DNA of 64,000 nt, taken from contig NZ_FQUC01000001.1 in NCBI RefSeq assembly GCF_900128985.1, forward strand, positions 496,001 to 560,000, in the 5' to 3' direction. Positions 45,016-54,654 of the stretch are shown piece after piece. The notes under the pieces were generated by a model, which did not search any database, was not told where the DNA came from, and saw only the letters and a program-made list of their open reading frames with translations. The first letter of the stretch is position 1; each line of letters begins with the position of its first letter. Origin of the DNA: Indolivaga macrotermitis. Its GTDB lineage: Bacteria; Bacteroidota; Bacteroidia; Bacteroidales; Dysgonomonadaceae. A program made the translations under genes and the position numbers.

Positions 45016-45582
45016 ATGAAGGTTTTTAATGAATATTTGAATCTGGCGGGGATTTCTACAATCAGGGAACTGTTTTTAGAAAAAGGAGAAGTGCATCAGT
45101 GTCAAAAAAATAATTACTTTATACGTCAGGGGCAGTATCAGAAAACAGCCGGCTTTATTAAGTCCGGAGGGTTTCGTTATCTGTGCTACTCGACAACCGG
45201 AAAAGAGCAAATTGTAGGGTATAGTTTTGAAAATGACTTTGTTGTTAATTACGGGGCTTTTCAGACACAGACTTTATCGGTTACCGATGCACAAGCCATT
45301 CGCAATAGCGTGGTTTATGTATTAACATTTGAAGAAATTCAGGATTTTTTTATAAATCAGGACACAACAAATCTGAGGGCAAGAGTGGCCGAGACGTTTC
45401 TTGCGGATATTTACAATAGAATGCTAAGCCTTTACTGCGACCAACCGGAAGAACGTTATCTGAAACTATTAGAACGCTATCCTCAGATTGTAAATGAGGT
45501 GTCCCTTAGGGAAATAGCTTCCTTTATCAAAATGACGCCCGAAACTTTAAGCCGGATTCGAAGAAAAATAGCATTATTTTGA
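45016..45582 (+). CDS. Crp/Fnr family transcriptional regulator
   Basis: This 188-residue regulator has an N-terminal cyclic-nucleotide-like beta-roll (about 20-110) and a C-terminal helix-turn-helix (VSLREIASFIKMTPETLSRI). It lacks the four Cys of FNR-type iron-sulfur sensors in their usual N-terminal places and the canonical cAMP-binding Arg/Glu pattern is not evident, so its signal is unknown. It is divergent from the metal operon 255 bases away and is a candidate regulator for it. Confidence 0.9.
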   Translation: MKVFNEYLNLAGISTIRELFLEKGEVHQCQKNNYFIRQGQYQKTAGFIKSGGFRYLCYSTTGKEQIVGYSFENDFVVNYGAFQTQTLSVTDAQAIRNSVVYVLTFEEIQDFFINQDTTNLRARVAETFLADIYNRMLSLYCDQPEERYLKLLERYPQIVNEVSLREIASFIKMTPETLSRIRRKIALF

Positions 45583-46131
45583 AATGCTTGATTTAAATCA
45601 ATGTTTTTTAAATTCTATGTTTCTATATTTGCTATTGTAAGAGTTAAATATTTATAGATAGAACAACGTTTAATAAACAAGTATTTTATCAATTCAATAT
45701 CATATTTTACATAGTTTTTGTTAAAACAGAATGTAAAAAGCTATGTAACTGTATTAAAAATGCAGGATTTAGGTTGAGTTCGCAGAACTTACCTGATTAT
45801 TTCGGGGTCTTTTAGCTGAGATCTGTGGTAGATATTTTAAATACTGAACACTTAAAAACAATATGAACAACTTAAATGAATCATTTTTCTTAATATATAA
45901 AGAATCATCAACAACACTCTATTCTGTTGAATAAACAGGCATTTCTTAACGCAATGTAGAATTATTACTACTTTGGATTTGAAGGCTACCCCAGTGGGGT
46001 GGCCTTCGCTGCTTTTGAGGGGAATCCCGAAGGCATGATGTGGCGGTGGTTATTTGTGAAGTGAATTTCCCCTAAGAAATAAATAACCGATTTATTGAGC
46101 CTATGATTTATTATAGGTGTCTTTTTCTTTT
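45583..46131. other. Intergenic region with a strong GC-rich hairpin
   Basis: About 550 bases between the Crp/Fnr-type gene and the convergent CCA-adding enzyme gene. At 45981-46007 an unusually stable hairpin (GAAGGC stem base, ACCCC/GGGGT upper stem, loop AGT, 12 pairs including one G-T) is followed on the plus strand by GCTGCTTTT, so it may be a terminator. A 23-codon frame at 45863-45934 has nothing to support it. The remainder is AT-rich with no recognised signal. Confidence 0.55.
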
Positions 46132-47562
46132 TTATTTTACCGGACTGAGCCCGATAGTGGCAGCTTTTTTTACCAGATATTGATAAGCAGCCTCGTATTC
46201 ATTGGGTATGATTCCGTCTAGAATGGCGTCTTTGATCGAAGATTTCAGGCGTCCCACTTCAGCACCGGGTGCTAATCCGAATATATCCATAATTTCTTGC
46301 CCGTCTATCGGTGGCTGAAAGTTCCGTACATGGTCTTTTTCTTCGATGTCCTTCATCTTTTGACGGACAATCTGAAAGTTTTTCAAAAAACGGCGTACTT
46401 TGTCCTGATTTTTAGATGTGATGTCAGCTTCACAAAGTATCATCAGGTCTTCGATATTGTCTCCGGCTTCGAATAGTAACCTGCGGACAGCCGAGTCGGT
46501 CACTTCATCTTCGACTAAAGTAACAGGTCGCATATGTAACCCGACCAGTTTCTGAACGTATTTCATTTTTTCATTAAGAGGTAACTTCATCCGGCGGAAT
46601 ATCCCCGGAATCATTTTCTCCCCGATAAAATTGTGATTATGGAAAGTCCACCCCAGACGATTGTCCCACCGTTTGGTGGCAGGTTTAGCAATATCATGTA
46701 ATATGGCAGCCCAACGCAACCAAAGGTTGTCGGTTTTGAGAGAGATGTTGTCCAGCACCGATAATGTATGGTAGAAGTTGTCTTTATGTCCTACACCATC
46801 TTTTGTTTCGGCACCTTTAAGGGCAACCAGTTCGGGGAAGATCAATTCGAGCAGGCCGGTTTTGTCCAGTAACAGGAAGCCTACGGAAGGTTTGGGAGAG
46901 AGTACTATCTTATTCAACTCGTCTATAATACGTTCTTTCGAGACTATTTCGATACGGTCTTTGTTGCGGCTGATTGCGTCGAAGGTTTCAGGTTCGATAT
47001 CAAAACCCAGCTGGCTCGAAAAGCGTATTCCACGCATCATCCTCAATGGGTCGTCACTGAATGTAATATCGGGATCGAGTGGGGTGCGTATGATACAGTT
47101 TTCAAGATCTTCCAGTCCTCCGAATGGATCAAGCAGTTCGCCGTAGCGGTTTTTATTTAAACAGATGGCTAAAGCGTTGATGGTAAAATCGCGCCTGTTC
47201 TGATCGTCTTCCAGCGTTCCGTCTTCGACAAATGGCTTACGGGAGCCCCGTTCGTACGATTCGCGACGGGCACCAACAAATTCAACTTCGAGGTCTTTGT
47301 ATTTGATCTGGGCTGTTCCAAAATTCTGGAACACCGATAGTTTTACGCCTTTGCCTATTTTATTGGCTACGGCTTTTGCCAGATCTATACCTTTGCCGAC
47401 AGTAACTACATCGATGTCTTTCGATGGACGATATAAAAATATATCCCTTACATATCCACCTATTGCATAACATTCAAGATTCATCTCGTCGGCGGCAGAA
47501 CTGATGATATCGAATATTTTACCCGAAAAATGTTTTTGTATTTTGTCTTCGTCTAAACGCAT
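46132..47562 (-). CDS. CCA-adding tRNA nucleotidyltransferase / poly(A) polymerase family, with HD domain
   Basis: This 476-residue enzyme belongs to the class II tRNA nucleotidyltransferase/poly(A) polymerase family and most likely adds or repairs the CCA end of tRNA. The head domain has GGYVRD (35-40) and the metal-binding pair KDIDVV (D49, D51), then RRDFTINALA. A neck and body follow, and an HD phosphohydrolase domain with LHDIAKP around residue 287. All catalytic motifs are intact. Whether it makes CCA or only part of it cannot be told from motifs alone. Confidence 0.93.
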   Translation of the reverse strand: MRLDEDKIQKHFSGKIFDIISSAADEMNLECYAIGGYVRDIFLYRPSKDIDVVTVGKGIDLAKAVANKIGKGVKLSVFQNFGTAQIKYKDLEVEFVGARRESYERGSRKPFVEDGTLEDDQNRRDFTINALAICLNKNRYGELLDPFGGLEDLENCIIRTPLDPDITFSDDPLRMMRGIRFSSQLGFDIEPETFDAISRNKDRIEIVSKERIIDELNKIVLSPKPSVGFLLLDKTGLLELIFPELVALKGAETKDGVGHKDNFYHTLSVLDNISLKTDNLWLRWAAILHDIAKPATKRWDNRLGWTFHNHNFIGEKMIPGIFRRMKLPLNEKMKYVQKLVGLHMRPVTLVEDEVTDSAVRRLLFEAGDNIEDLMILCEADITSKNQDKVRRFLKNFQIVRQKMKDIEEKDHVRNFQPPIDGQEIMDIFGLAPGAEVGRLKSSIKDAILDGIIPNEYEAAYQYLVKKAATIGLSPVK

Positions 47563-47600
47563 TATTTCTATTCTCTTAGGCTTACAACCTTAAATTCGCA

Positions 47601-47650
47601 CAAAAATACAATAATCCGACTTAGAAAGCTGTAAAATAATGCTATTTTTG
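47601..47650. promoter_or_regulatory. Divergent -7 boxes for the nucleotidyltransferase and lipoprotein genes
   Basis: The minus strand reads TATTTTTG at 47601-47608 (39 bases ahead of the nucleotidyltransferase start). The plus strand reads TATTTTTG at 47643-47650 (16 bases ahead of the lipoprotein start). Both fit TAnnTTTG; neither has a clear -33 box. Confidence 0.4.
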
Positions 47651-47666
47651 TGAAAACAGATTTTGT

Positions 47667-48524
47667 ATGATGAAGAAATATATATACTTATTAGCGGTTA
47701 TAGGAGCTTTTTTTACCCTGAATTCTTGTCAGGAGAAAAAAAATGAAGAAGCGATCAAATATCTGGATAGTATAAAGGCTTTGTATCAACAGAGCGCTTA
47801 TCCTGAGGCTTTGAGCAGGATAGATAGTATACAGATACTATTTCCGAAAGCTTTTCCCGAGATAAAGGAAGGTCTGGCTCTTAAACAGGAAGTGCGTAAG
47901 GCGTATGATGCCCGGCAGATAGTTGATTGTGACTCATTGATGACTGTATACCAACCCCGGATAGATTCTGTGAAGAAACTCTTCGTTTATCAGAAAGATA
48001 AGGAGGATACAAAGGGTACTTTTATTCCTAAAGCAGTATCGGGTGGTGTTTTGACTGCCACCATGCTCCGTGCGGGAGTCGAGGAGGAAGGTCCTATGTA
48101 TATCGAAAGTGTGTACCTCGGAGGGCAATTGCATAATGCTATCCAGGCAAAAATAAAGGATGGTAGCTTAGCCGAAACGAAGCCTATCGACGATGAGGGG
48201 TTGAATTTCAGATTCTCCCATATGGGAAAGCAATACGAAGTGATAAAAGCCACTAAGTTTCATGACAATGGATTGGCTGATTTTATCTTTAATAATGCAT
48301 CGCAGCCTATCACTATTACTCTAAAGGGAAAAAATACTACTTCTTTTGCTTTGTCGAATGTCCAGAAGAAAGCGATAACCGACTCTTATAATTTGTCTAA
48401 ATTATTGCTGTTGCAAGATAGCCTGATGTCGGCAAAAGACAAAGCCTCATTGAGGATTAAGTATGTGGATGAGCAAAAACAAAAAAACGAAACACTGAAA
48501 CTGGAACAGCAAAAAGCGAAGTGA
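47667..48524 (+). CDS. Lipoprotein of unknown function
   Basis: This 285-residue protein was not recognised as a named family. It has a lipoprotein signal (MMKKYIYLLAVIGAFFTLNSC). Two helices with DSIKALYQQSAYPEALSRID (a TPR-like hairpin, about 33-75) follow, then a helix to about residue 105. A beta-rich domain at about 115-225 (GPMYIESVYLGGQLHNAI) is followed by a C-terminal charged coiled-coil tail rich in Lys and Gln. A Met one codon downstream is an equally possible start. It is a single gene, divergent from the nucleotidyltransferase gene and convergent with miaA, 2 bases away. Confidence 0.75.
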   Translation: MMKKYIYLLAVIGAFFTLNSCQEKKNEEAIKYLDSIKALYQQSAYPEALSRIDSIQILFPKAFPEIKEGLALKQEVRKAYDARQIVDCDSLMTVYQPRIDSVKKLFVYQKDKEDTKGTFIPKAVSGGVLTATMLRAGVEEEGPMYIESVYLGGQLHNAIQAKIKDGSLAETKPIDDEGLNFRFSHMGKQYEVIKATKFHDNGLADFIFNNASQPITITLKGKNTTSFALSNVQKKAITDSYNLSKLLLLQDSLMSAKDKASLRIKYVDEQKQKNETLKLEQQKAK

Positions 48525-48526
48525 AA

Positions 48527-49441
48527 TTATTCCAAAAGTTCTTTCACTAGGGTAACTTTATCGGTATCGGGTAACGTGCCGTCAATCCAGTGGATGTGAA
48601 GCCCCCGTTTTTCCATACCCCTGAACCATGTCATTTGCCGCTTGGCAAACTGGTGGATCGCAATTTCCAGTTGTGAGAACATTTCCTGATAACTCAATTC
48701 CTTGAGAATGTATTGGGTGACAAATTTGTATTCAAGCCCGTAATACAATAAGTCTTCGGGCGAAATTCCCCGATCGAGTAAAGCTTGTACTTCATCTATC
48801 ATCCCTTCTTTAAGCCGGATTTTCAAACGGCTGGATATTCGCTGGCGTCTGATTTCACGGTCGATATCGACACCCAGAATGAGACTTTTGATAGGAGGGT
48901 ATTCATTACTATCCGTTTCATTCTCTTTTTTATATTCTTCTATTTCTATTGCGCGGATCGCACGCTGCGCCGTGTCTACATCCGTGTTGTTGTGTAACGT
49001 TTTGTATGCGGCAAGTAATGCAGTGAGTTCCTCAAGGCTCTTGTTTTCGAGTTTTTTTCTGAGGTTTTTGTTTTCCGGTACATTTATCAGATTATAACCT
49101 TTCAAAACCGATTCTATATACAGACCCGATCCTCCGCAAAGTACCGGGAGTTTGCCTTCCGACCGGATGGCTGTGTATGCTTCGTGGAAATCGTGCTGAT
49201 ACTCGTATATATTGTATTTGTATCCGGCATCTTTGATGTCTATCAAATGGTACTTGATAGGAATTCCGTTTACGACATAGTCGCCCAGGTCTTTGCCTGT
49301 ACCGATATCCATCCCTTTGTATACCTGTCGTGAGTCTCCACTGATTATCTCTGTGTCGAGAGTATAAGCCAACCGGCAGGCAAAGGATGTTTTACCTGAT
49401 GCTGTCGGACCTATAATAGTTATTAAATCGTATTTGCTCAT
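48527..49441 (-). CDS. miaA: tRNA dimethylallyltransferase
   Basis: MiaA adds a dimethylallyl group to A37 of tRNAs that read codons beginning with U. The 304-residue protein has the P-loop GPTASGKT (11-18), SGDSRQVYKGMDIGTGK with the catalytic Asp, and the Zn-free core with LCGGSGLYIESVLKG. The closing segment is QFAKRQMTWFRG. All motifs are intact. A TACCTTTG -7 box on the minus strand (49449-49456) sits only a few bases before the start, so the message may have almost no leader. Confidence 0.95.
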   Translation of the reverse strand: MSKYDLITIIGPTASGKTSFACRLAYTLDTEIISGDSRQVYKGMDIGTGKDLGDYVVNGIPIKYHLIDIKDAGYKYNIYEYQHDFHEAYTAIRSEGKLPVLCGGSGLYIESVLKGYNLINVPENKNLRKKLENKSLEELTALLAAYKTLHNNTDVDTAQRAIRAIEIEEYKKENETDSNEYPPIKSLILGVDIDREIRRQRISSRLKIRLKEGMIDEVQALLDRGISPEDLLYYGLEYKFVTQYILKELSYQEMFSQLEIAIHQFAKRQMTWFRGMEKRGLHIHWIDGTLPDTDKVTLVKELLE

Positions 49442-49781
49442 ACTTATGCAAAGGTATCGATTTTTTGCAGTATAAATTTATCTATTAAAAAGAATCAGTA
49501 ATTGAAAAAGGTTCTTTTGTTTTTTGCTATTTATTAACGCGCCTAAAGGTTTGTTCTTCATTTTACCTTGATGCAAAACGAAGCAAAAGATCAAGACTGC
49601 GCCTTCAAGCCCGACCCGTTACGTATTCGAAAGCGAAGACAAATTCTGATTGCGCACAGTAAATATTAAAAAGAATCTTTTTCAATTATTGATCTATATT
49701 ACTAATAAACAGAGCAAACAGCTACTTGATATATTTAAAAATGAATAGGAAAAATAAAAATATTGAAAATGATGTGTATTC

Positions 49782-49852
49782 TGTCACTTTTGTCACTTTA
49801 GAGAGGTTAACTGTGCGATTTTCAGTGATGTAGCAAGGTGACAAAGGTGACA
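49782..49852. repeat. Inverted repeat TGTCACTTTTGTCAC / GTGACAAAGGTGACA
   Basis: The 15-base arms (49782-49796 and 49838-49852) are complementary with one mismatch and are separated by 41 bases. Each arm itself is a direct repeat of TGTCAC. A further TGTCACTTT occurs at about 49890. It lies 110-210 bases ahead of typA. Confidence 0.8.
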
Positions 49853-49963
49853 CTTGGTTATACAGGCATGTTACGGAATTGTTACCTAGTGTCACTTTAA
49901 TTTATAAGATTGATTTAATGATACTAATTGATGCAGATAGAAAAGATTTTCAATTATTTATTG

Positions 49964-49971
49964 TATCTTTG
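49964..49971 (+). promoter_or_regulatory. Putative -7 box for typA
   Basis: TATCTTTG matches TAnnTTTG and lies 18 bases before the ATG at 49990. It falls inside the longer open frame that reaches back to 49879, which argues for the downstream start. Confidence 0.5.
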
Positions 49972-49989
49972 CACCCTCAAAATTTAGGT

Positions 49990-51789
49990 ATGCAGAATAT
50001 TAGAAATATTGCGATCATTGCGCACGTCGATCATGGTAAGACTACAACGGTAGACAAACTATTACTGGCCGGACAACTATTCCGTGAGAATCAGGAGGCC
50101 GGAGAATTAATTCTTGATAATAACGACCTGGAGCGGGAAAGAGGGATCACTATTCTTTCGAAAAACGTTTCGATCAATTATAAAGGAACTAAAATCAATA
50201 TTATAGATACTCCGGGGCACGCCGATTTCGGAGGAGAAGTAGAACGTGTATTGAATATGGCCGATGGCTGTCTTTTGTTAGTGGATGCTTTCGAAGGGCC
50301 TATGCCACAAACACGCTTTGTGCTTCAAAAGGCTATCGAGATAGGTTTGAAGCCGATAGTTGTAATTAATAAGGTAGATAAGCCGAATTGCCGTCCGGAA
50401 GAAGTACATGAAATGGTATTCGACCTGATGTTTTCTCTTGATGCTACCGAAGAACAACTCGATTTTCCAACAATCTATGGTTCTGCTAAAAACGGATGGA
50501 TGTCGACTGACTGGAAAACTCCTGCCACCGATTTTACAGCTCTGTTAGATGCAATTGTAGAGTATATACCTGCTCCTGAAATATTGGAGGGAACACCCCA
50601 GATGCTAATTACTTCACTCGACTTTTCGAAGTACGTAGGACGTATAGCTGTAGGCCGTGTACACAGAGGTGAACTGAGGGAAGGTATGGATGTGTCGCTT
50701 TGTAAACGTGACGGATCTATAGCCAAATCCAAGATAAAAGAGCTTCACGTATTTGAAGGCTTAGGAAGAGCTAAAGTACAATCGGTACAATGCGGCGATA
50801 TTTGTGCATTGATTGGGATAGACGGTTTCGAAATCGGGGATACTATTGCCGATTCGTTAAACCCTGAACCTCTTGACCCGATTGATATTGATGAACCGAC
50901 TATGTCGATGTTGTTCACAATCAATAACTCGCCATTCTTCGGTAAGGAAGGAAAGTTTGTTACTTCTCGCCATATTTATGACCGCTTAGTAAAGGAACTG
51001 GATAAGAACCTTGCTCTTAGGGTCGAAACGACTGAGAGTGCCGACTCATGGATCGTTTACGGACGTGGTATTCTTCACTTGTCGGTACTGATCGAGACTA
51101 TGCGTCGCGAAGGGTATGAGTTGCAGGTAGGGCAACCGAAGGTAATCATCAAAGAGATAGATGGTGTGAAATGCGAGCCTATCGAGCAGTTGTCTATCAA
51201 TCTTCCTGATGAATATGCGAGTAAGATTATCGACCTTGTGACACGCCGGAAAGGGGAGCTTGTAATGATGGAATCTAAGAATGAACGTACATTCCTTGAA
51301 TTCAATATTCCGTCGAGAGGTATCATCGGTATCAATAATGCAGCATTGACATTATCGGCCGGTGAAGCTATTATATCTCACCGTTTTATTGAATTCCAAC
51401 CATGGAAAGGTGATATTGACAAGCGTCAGAACGGTTCTATTATAGCAAGTGAGTCGGGTAACGCATTTGCATATGCAATAGATAAGCTTCAGGACAGAGG
51501 GCGTTTCTTTGTAGAGCCTCAGACCGATATATATATGGGACAGATTGTAGGAGAACATTCGAAAGAAGGTGACCTTGTAGTAAATCTTACCAAATCCAAG
51601 AAGTTGACAAACGTTCGTGCTTCGGGTACGGATGATAAGGCTTCTTTAGCGCCTGCTGTTATATTCAGTCTCGAAGAGGCTTTGGAGTATATCAAAGAAG
51701 ACGAATATGTTGAGGTTACACCCGGTGCTATCCGTCTGCGTAAGATATATCTGGACGAGAATGACCGTAAGCGTTTCGCTAAGAAGTAA
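49990..51789 (+). CDS. typA: Ribosome-associated GTPase TypA/BipA
   Basis: TypA is a translational GTPase related to EF-G that helps 50S assembly and stress adaptation. The 599-residue protein has G1 [10 protein letters not shown] (11-20), the effector segment [22 protein letters not shown], and NKVDKP. EF-G-like domains II, III and V and the BipA-specific C-terminal domain ([21 protein letters not shown]) follow. The ATG at 49990 was chosen because it begins the conserved [16 protein letters not shown] start and follows a -7 box. The 37 extra codons upstream have no family similarity. Confidence 0.96.
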   Translation: MQNIRNIAIIAHVDHGKTTTVDKLLLAGQLFRENQEAGELILDNNDLERERGITILSKNVSINYKGTKINIIDTPGHADFGGEVERVLNMADGCLLLVDAFEGPMPQTRFVLQKAIEIGLKPIVVINKVDKPNCRPEEVHEMVFDLMFSLDATEEQLDFPTIYGSAKNGWMSTDWKTPATDFTALLDAIVEYIPAPEILEGTPQMLITSLDFSKYVGRIAVGRVHRGELREGMDVSLCKRDGSIAKSKIKELHVFEGLGRAKVQSVQCGDICALIGIDGFEIGDTIADSLNPEPLDPIDIDEPTMSMLFTINNSPFFGKEGKFVTSRHIYDRLVKELDKNLALRVETTESADSWIVYGRGILHLSVLIETMRREGYELQVGQPKVIIKEIDGVKCEPIEQLSINLPDEYASKIIDLVTRRKGELVMMESKNERTFLEFNIPSRGIIGINNAALTLSAGEAIISHRFIEFQPWKGDIDKRQNGSIIASESGNAFAYAIDKLQDRGRFFVEPQTDIYMGQIVGEHSKEGDLVVNLTKSKKLTNVRASGTDDKASLAPAVIFSLEEALEYIKEDEYVEVTPGAIRLRKIYLDENDRKRFAKK

Positions 51790-51808
51790 TCTTAATCTCT
51801 ATATAAAG

Positions 51809-51840
51809 TTAAAGGCTGTTCTGAAGAGAACAGCCTTTAA
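51809..51840. terminator. Bidirectional terminator between typA and sufB
   Basis: A perfect 12-bp stem AAAGGCTGTTCT / AGAACAGCCTTT (51811-51822, 51827-51838), loop GAAG, extended by T-A pairs. It lies between the convergent typA and sufB. Confidence 0.85.
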
Positions 51841-51868
51841 TATTTAAAGCCAGAATGGTAGCGGGCGA

Positions 51869-53317
51869 TTAACCTACACTACCTTCCAGACTAATCTGTA
51901 ATAACTTCTGAGCTTCTACTGCAAATTCCATAGGGAGCTTTTGCATCACCTCTTTAGCATATCCGTTTACAATCAGCCCTACGGCATCTTCGGTAGATAT
52001 ACCACGCTGGTTACAATAGAATACCTGATCTTCGCTGATCTTTGAAGTGGTAGCTTCGTGTTCGATGATAGCAGTTTCGTTACCTATATCTGAATAAGGA
52101 AAAGTATGTGCGCCGCATTTATCACCCAACAATAAGCTGTCGCATTGCGAGTGGTTACGGGCGTTCTCCGCTTTAGGGGAAACCTTAACCAATCCACGAT
52201 AAGAGTTCTGGCTGAATCCGGCCGATATACCTTTCGATACGATACGGCTTCTGGTATTCTTACCTAAATGTATCATTTTGGTACCGGTATCTGCTTGCTG
52301 GTAGTTATTGGTTACTGCAACAGAGTAGAATTCACCCACGGAGTTGTCTCCTGCGAGAATACACGAAGGGTATTTCCATGTAATAGCAGAGCCGGTCTCA
52401 ACCTGAGTCCATGATATTTTAGAGCCATTACCTTTACATAATCCACGTTTAGTAACGAAGTTATAGATACCTCCTTTTCCGGTCTTGTCTCCCGGGTACC
52501 AGTTTTGTACAGTCGAGTATTTCACTTCTGCACGGTCTAAAGCAACTATCTCAACTATTGCAGCATGCAACTGGTTCTCGTCGCGCATAGGTGCTGTACA
52601 TCCTTCGAGATAGCTTACATACGAATCGTCGTCGGCAACAAGCAGTGTCCGTTCGAACTGTCCTGTGTTAGCGGCATTGATACGGAAGTATGTCGAAAGT
52701 TCCATCGGGCATCTCACTCCTTTCGGTATATAGGCGAACGAACCGTCGCTGAATACAGCCGAGTTAAGTGCCCCGAAGTAGTTATCCCTGTATGGAACAA
52801 CTGAGCCCAAGTACTTGCGTACTAATTCGGGATGTTCTTGTACGGCTTCACTGAATGAGCAGAATATGATGCCTTTTTCAGCTAATGTTTCTTTAAAAGT
52901 TGTCTTTACGGAAACACTATCCACAACTGCATCAACAGCCATACCTACTAACTGTTTTTGTTCCTGTAAAGGAATACCCAGTTTGTCGAACGTCTTTAGT
53001 AGTTCGGGGTCAACCTCGTCGAGGCTTTCAGGTGCTATCTTTTGTTTGGGGGCTGAGTAATATATCACATCCTGATAGTCAATTTCCGGAATGTCAAGGT
53101 GTGCCCATTCCGGCATCTTCATTGTCAGCCAATGTCTGTAAGCATTTAGTCTGAATTCGAGAAGCCATTCCGGTTCATTCTTCTTCGATGAGATTAGTCT
53201 GATAACGTCTTCGTTCAGACCTTTACCAATCGATTCAGCCTCTATTTCGGTAACGAATCCGTATTTGTATTCACCGGACGTTACTTCATCTAAAATTTTA
53301 TCTTGATCTTCTTGCAT
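51869..53317 (-). CDS. sufB: Fe-S cluster assembly scaffold SufB
   Basis: SufB is the scaffold of the SufBCD complex that builds iron-sulfur clusters. The 482-residue protein has the usual N-terminal segment, [17 protein letters not shown], the long right-handed beta-helix core, and a C-terminal region with [19 protein letters not shown] and [13 protein letters not shown], which supply the cluster-binding Cys. Length and motifs are standard. Unusually, no sufC, sufD or sufS is adjacent: the next genes are typA (convergent) and ftsX (divergent). Confidence 0.96.
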   Translation of the reverse strand: MQEDQDKILDEVTSGEYKYGFVTEIEAESIGKGLNEDVIRLISSKKNEPEWLLEFRLNAYRHWLTMKMPEWAHLDIPEIDYQDVIYYSAPKQKIAPESLDEVDPELLKTFDKLGIPLQEQKQLVGMAVDAVVDSVSVKTTFKETLAEKGIIFCSFSEAVQEHPELVRKYLGSVVPYRDNYFGALNSAVFSDGSFAYIPKGVRCPMELSTYFRINAANTGQFERTLLVADDDSYVSYLEGCTAPMRDENQLHAAIVEIVALDRAEVKYSTVQNWYPGDKTGKGGIYNFVTKRGLCKGNGSKISWTQVETGSAITWKYPSCILAGDNSVGEFYSVAVTNNYQQADTGTKMIHLGKNTRSRIVSKGISAGFSQNSYRGLVKVSPKAENARNHSQCDSLLLGDKCGAHTFPYSDIGNETAIIEHEATTSKISEDQVFYCNQRGISTEDAVGLIVNGYAKEVMQKLPMEFAVEAQKLLQISLEGSVG

Positions 53318-53770
53318 TTATCTGTAAACTTTATAGTACTGGAAATATTTGAGTGCAAATATAAATAAACCTTATAACTTAAGCCAATCAATAAATCTTA
53401 TAGCTGTTAGTTATCGCTTATTTCTTTTACAAAGATAACCTTAAAAAATAGTTGGGTCTTAAATATTACACAATTATTTTGCTCTGTTCTCACTTGGTTT
53501 TTACTAATTATCAATAAAAACTATATTCTCGGAGCTGCACATTAAAACAAAGAGAGTCTTCTATTTGTTCACCTATAGAGTTTTTACCAAAAAAGAGAAG
53601 AAGTAAGGGAAAAGTCATCTACTTCTCTTTATTTTGGCTGTTTTTTATAATTAAAATAGAAATAATGCTGTAAAAGAGCATTATATTTTGTTTCTTTGCA
53701 CCAATTTAGGGCGTATTGTGTAGAATCGGTTTTTACTAATACATTTAACTAAAAAGAAGAGTATTTAAAG
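53318..53770. other. Intergenic region between sufB and ftsX
   Basis: About 450 bases with no gene. It contains the sufB promoter candidate (53356-53388), an imperfect AGAGAAG / CTTCTCT hairpin at about 53591-53632 and a TTTCTTTG stretch at 53691-53698 that could be a one-mismatch -7 box for ftsX. Confidence 0.5.
53356..53388 (-). promoter_or_regulatory. Promoter candidate for sufB
   Basis: On the minus strand, ATTG (53385-53388), 21 bases, then TATATTTG (53356-53363). The -7 box is a full match and the -33 box has one mismatch. The start codon is 38 bases downstream. Confidence 0.55.
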
Positions 53771-54649
53771 ATGTCACAAAATAGACAATATCGATCATCA
53801 TCTTTGTTTGGATCGGGCGTTACTACCACCGTCAGTATCACTTTGGTACTGTTCTTATTAGGCCTCACCATATTTGTAGCAGTGATGGGACGTGAGATAT
53901 CTTCTTTTATTAAAGAGAATTTAAGCATTACAATAGAATTGTCGGCCGGAACATCGGAAGATGCAGCTGCAAAACTACAAAAAGAACTAAGTGATAGCCC
54001 GTATGTAAGAACGGTGACATTCATCAGCAAAGAACAAATAAAGCAGGATTTGGTAGAAGAATTAGGAGGCGATCCGGAAGAAATATTTGGCTATACTCCT
54101 GCTTCGAACTATTTCGATGTAAACCTGAAAGCTGAATATGCAAATGTTGATAGTATCAAAGTTGTCGAAAAATCTCTAAAAGGTCAGAAGATTGTCAAAA
54201 GTTTCCTTTATAGTGAGGATACTATGAATATGATCAATTCTAATCTTTCAAAGATAGGTACCAGTTTGCTCTTTTTGGCTTTGATACTAATGATCATATC
54301 ATTTACCCTGATCCGGAATACTATACGGTTGAATATTTATGCGAAGAGATTCCTTATCAATACTATGCAATTGGTCGGAGCTACAGACGGATTCATCCGG
54401 CGTCCGTTTATCCTCAAGACAATCGGATATGGTGTTATAGCCGCCATAATAGCTAATATTGCAATAACCGCACTAATTTACAGCCTGACAAAGGAATTCC
54501 CCGAGATAATAAGCATTGTCTCTGTCGAATATCTCGTAATCTTATATATAATTGTGTTATTACTTGGTATTTTGCTTCCGGGAATAGCTACGGCGTCTGC
54601 TGTAAACAGATACTTACGAATGAATACTAATAATCTTTATCATATCTAA
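53771..54649 (+). CDS. ftsX: Cell division protein FtsX
   Basis: FtsX is the membrane partner of the FtsE ATPase and activates cell-wall hydrolases at the division site. The 292-residue protein has a short cytoplasmic start, a membrane helix at about 21-44, and a periplasmic domain (about 45-165) with SDSPYVRTVTFISKEQ. Three C-terminal helices carry the coupling region FLINTMQLVGATDGFIRRPF. FtsE is not next to it. It leads an operon with DUF3098, uppP, truB and queA, all on the plus strand with spacings from 63 bases to overlapping. Confidence 0.95.
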   Translation: MSQNRQYRSSSLFGSGVTTTVSITLVLFLLGLTIFVAVMGREISSFIKENLSITIELSAGTSEDAAAKLQKELSDSPYVRTVTFISKEQIKQDLVEELGGDPEEIFGYTPASNYFDVNLKAEYANVDSIKVVEKSLKGQKIVKSFLYSEDTMNMINSNLSKIGTSLLFLALILMIISFTLIRNTIRLNIYAKRFLINTMQLVGATDGFIRRPFILKTIGYGVIAAIIANIAITALIYSLTKEFPEIISIVSVEYLVILYIIVLLLGILLPGIATASAVNRYLRMNTNNLYHI

Positions 54650-54654
54650 CATTC

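Larger units (their letters stand above)
49442..49989. other. Intergenic region between miaA and typA
   Basis: About 550 bases without a gene. It holds the miaA -7 box (49449-49456) and a mixed-composition stretch (about 49536-49660) of a kind seen between genes in many Bacteroidota (ACCTTGATGCAAAACGAAGC, then AAAAGATCAAGACTGCG). It also holds the TGTCAC inverted repeat (49782-49852) with a third half-site at about 49890, and the typA -7 box. Confidence 0.55.

Noticed and set aside
45863-45934. 23-codon frame in the gap after the Crp/Fnr-type gene
   Set aside because: Too short, with no promoter, no recognisable motif and no coupling to a neighbour.
49879-49989. N-terminal extension of TypA by 37 codons
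   Set aside because: The extension contains the -7 box and lacks family similarity; the ATG at 49990 starts the conserved sequence.
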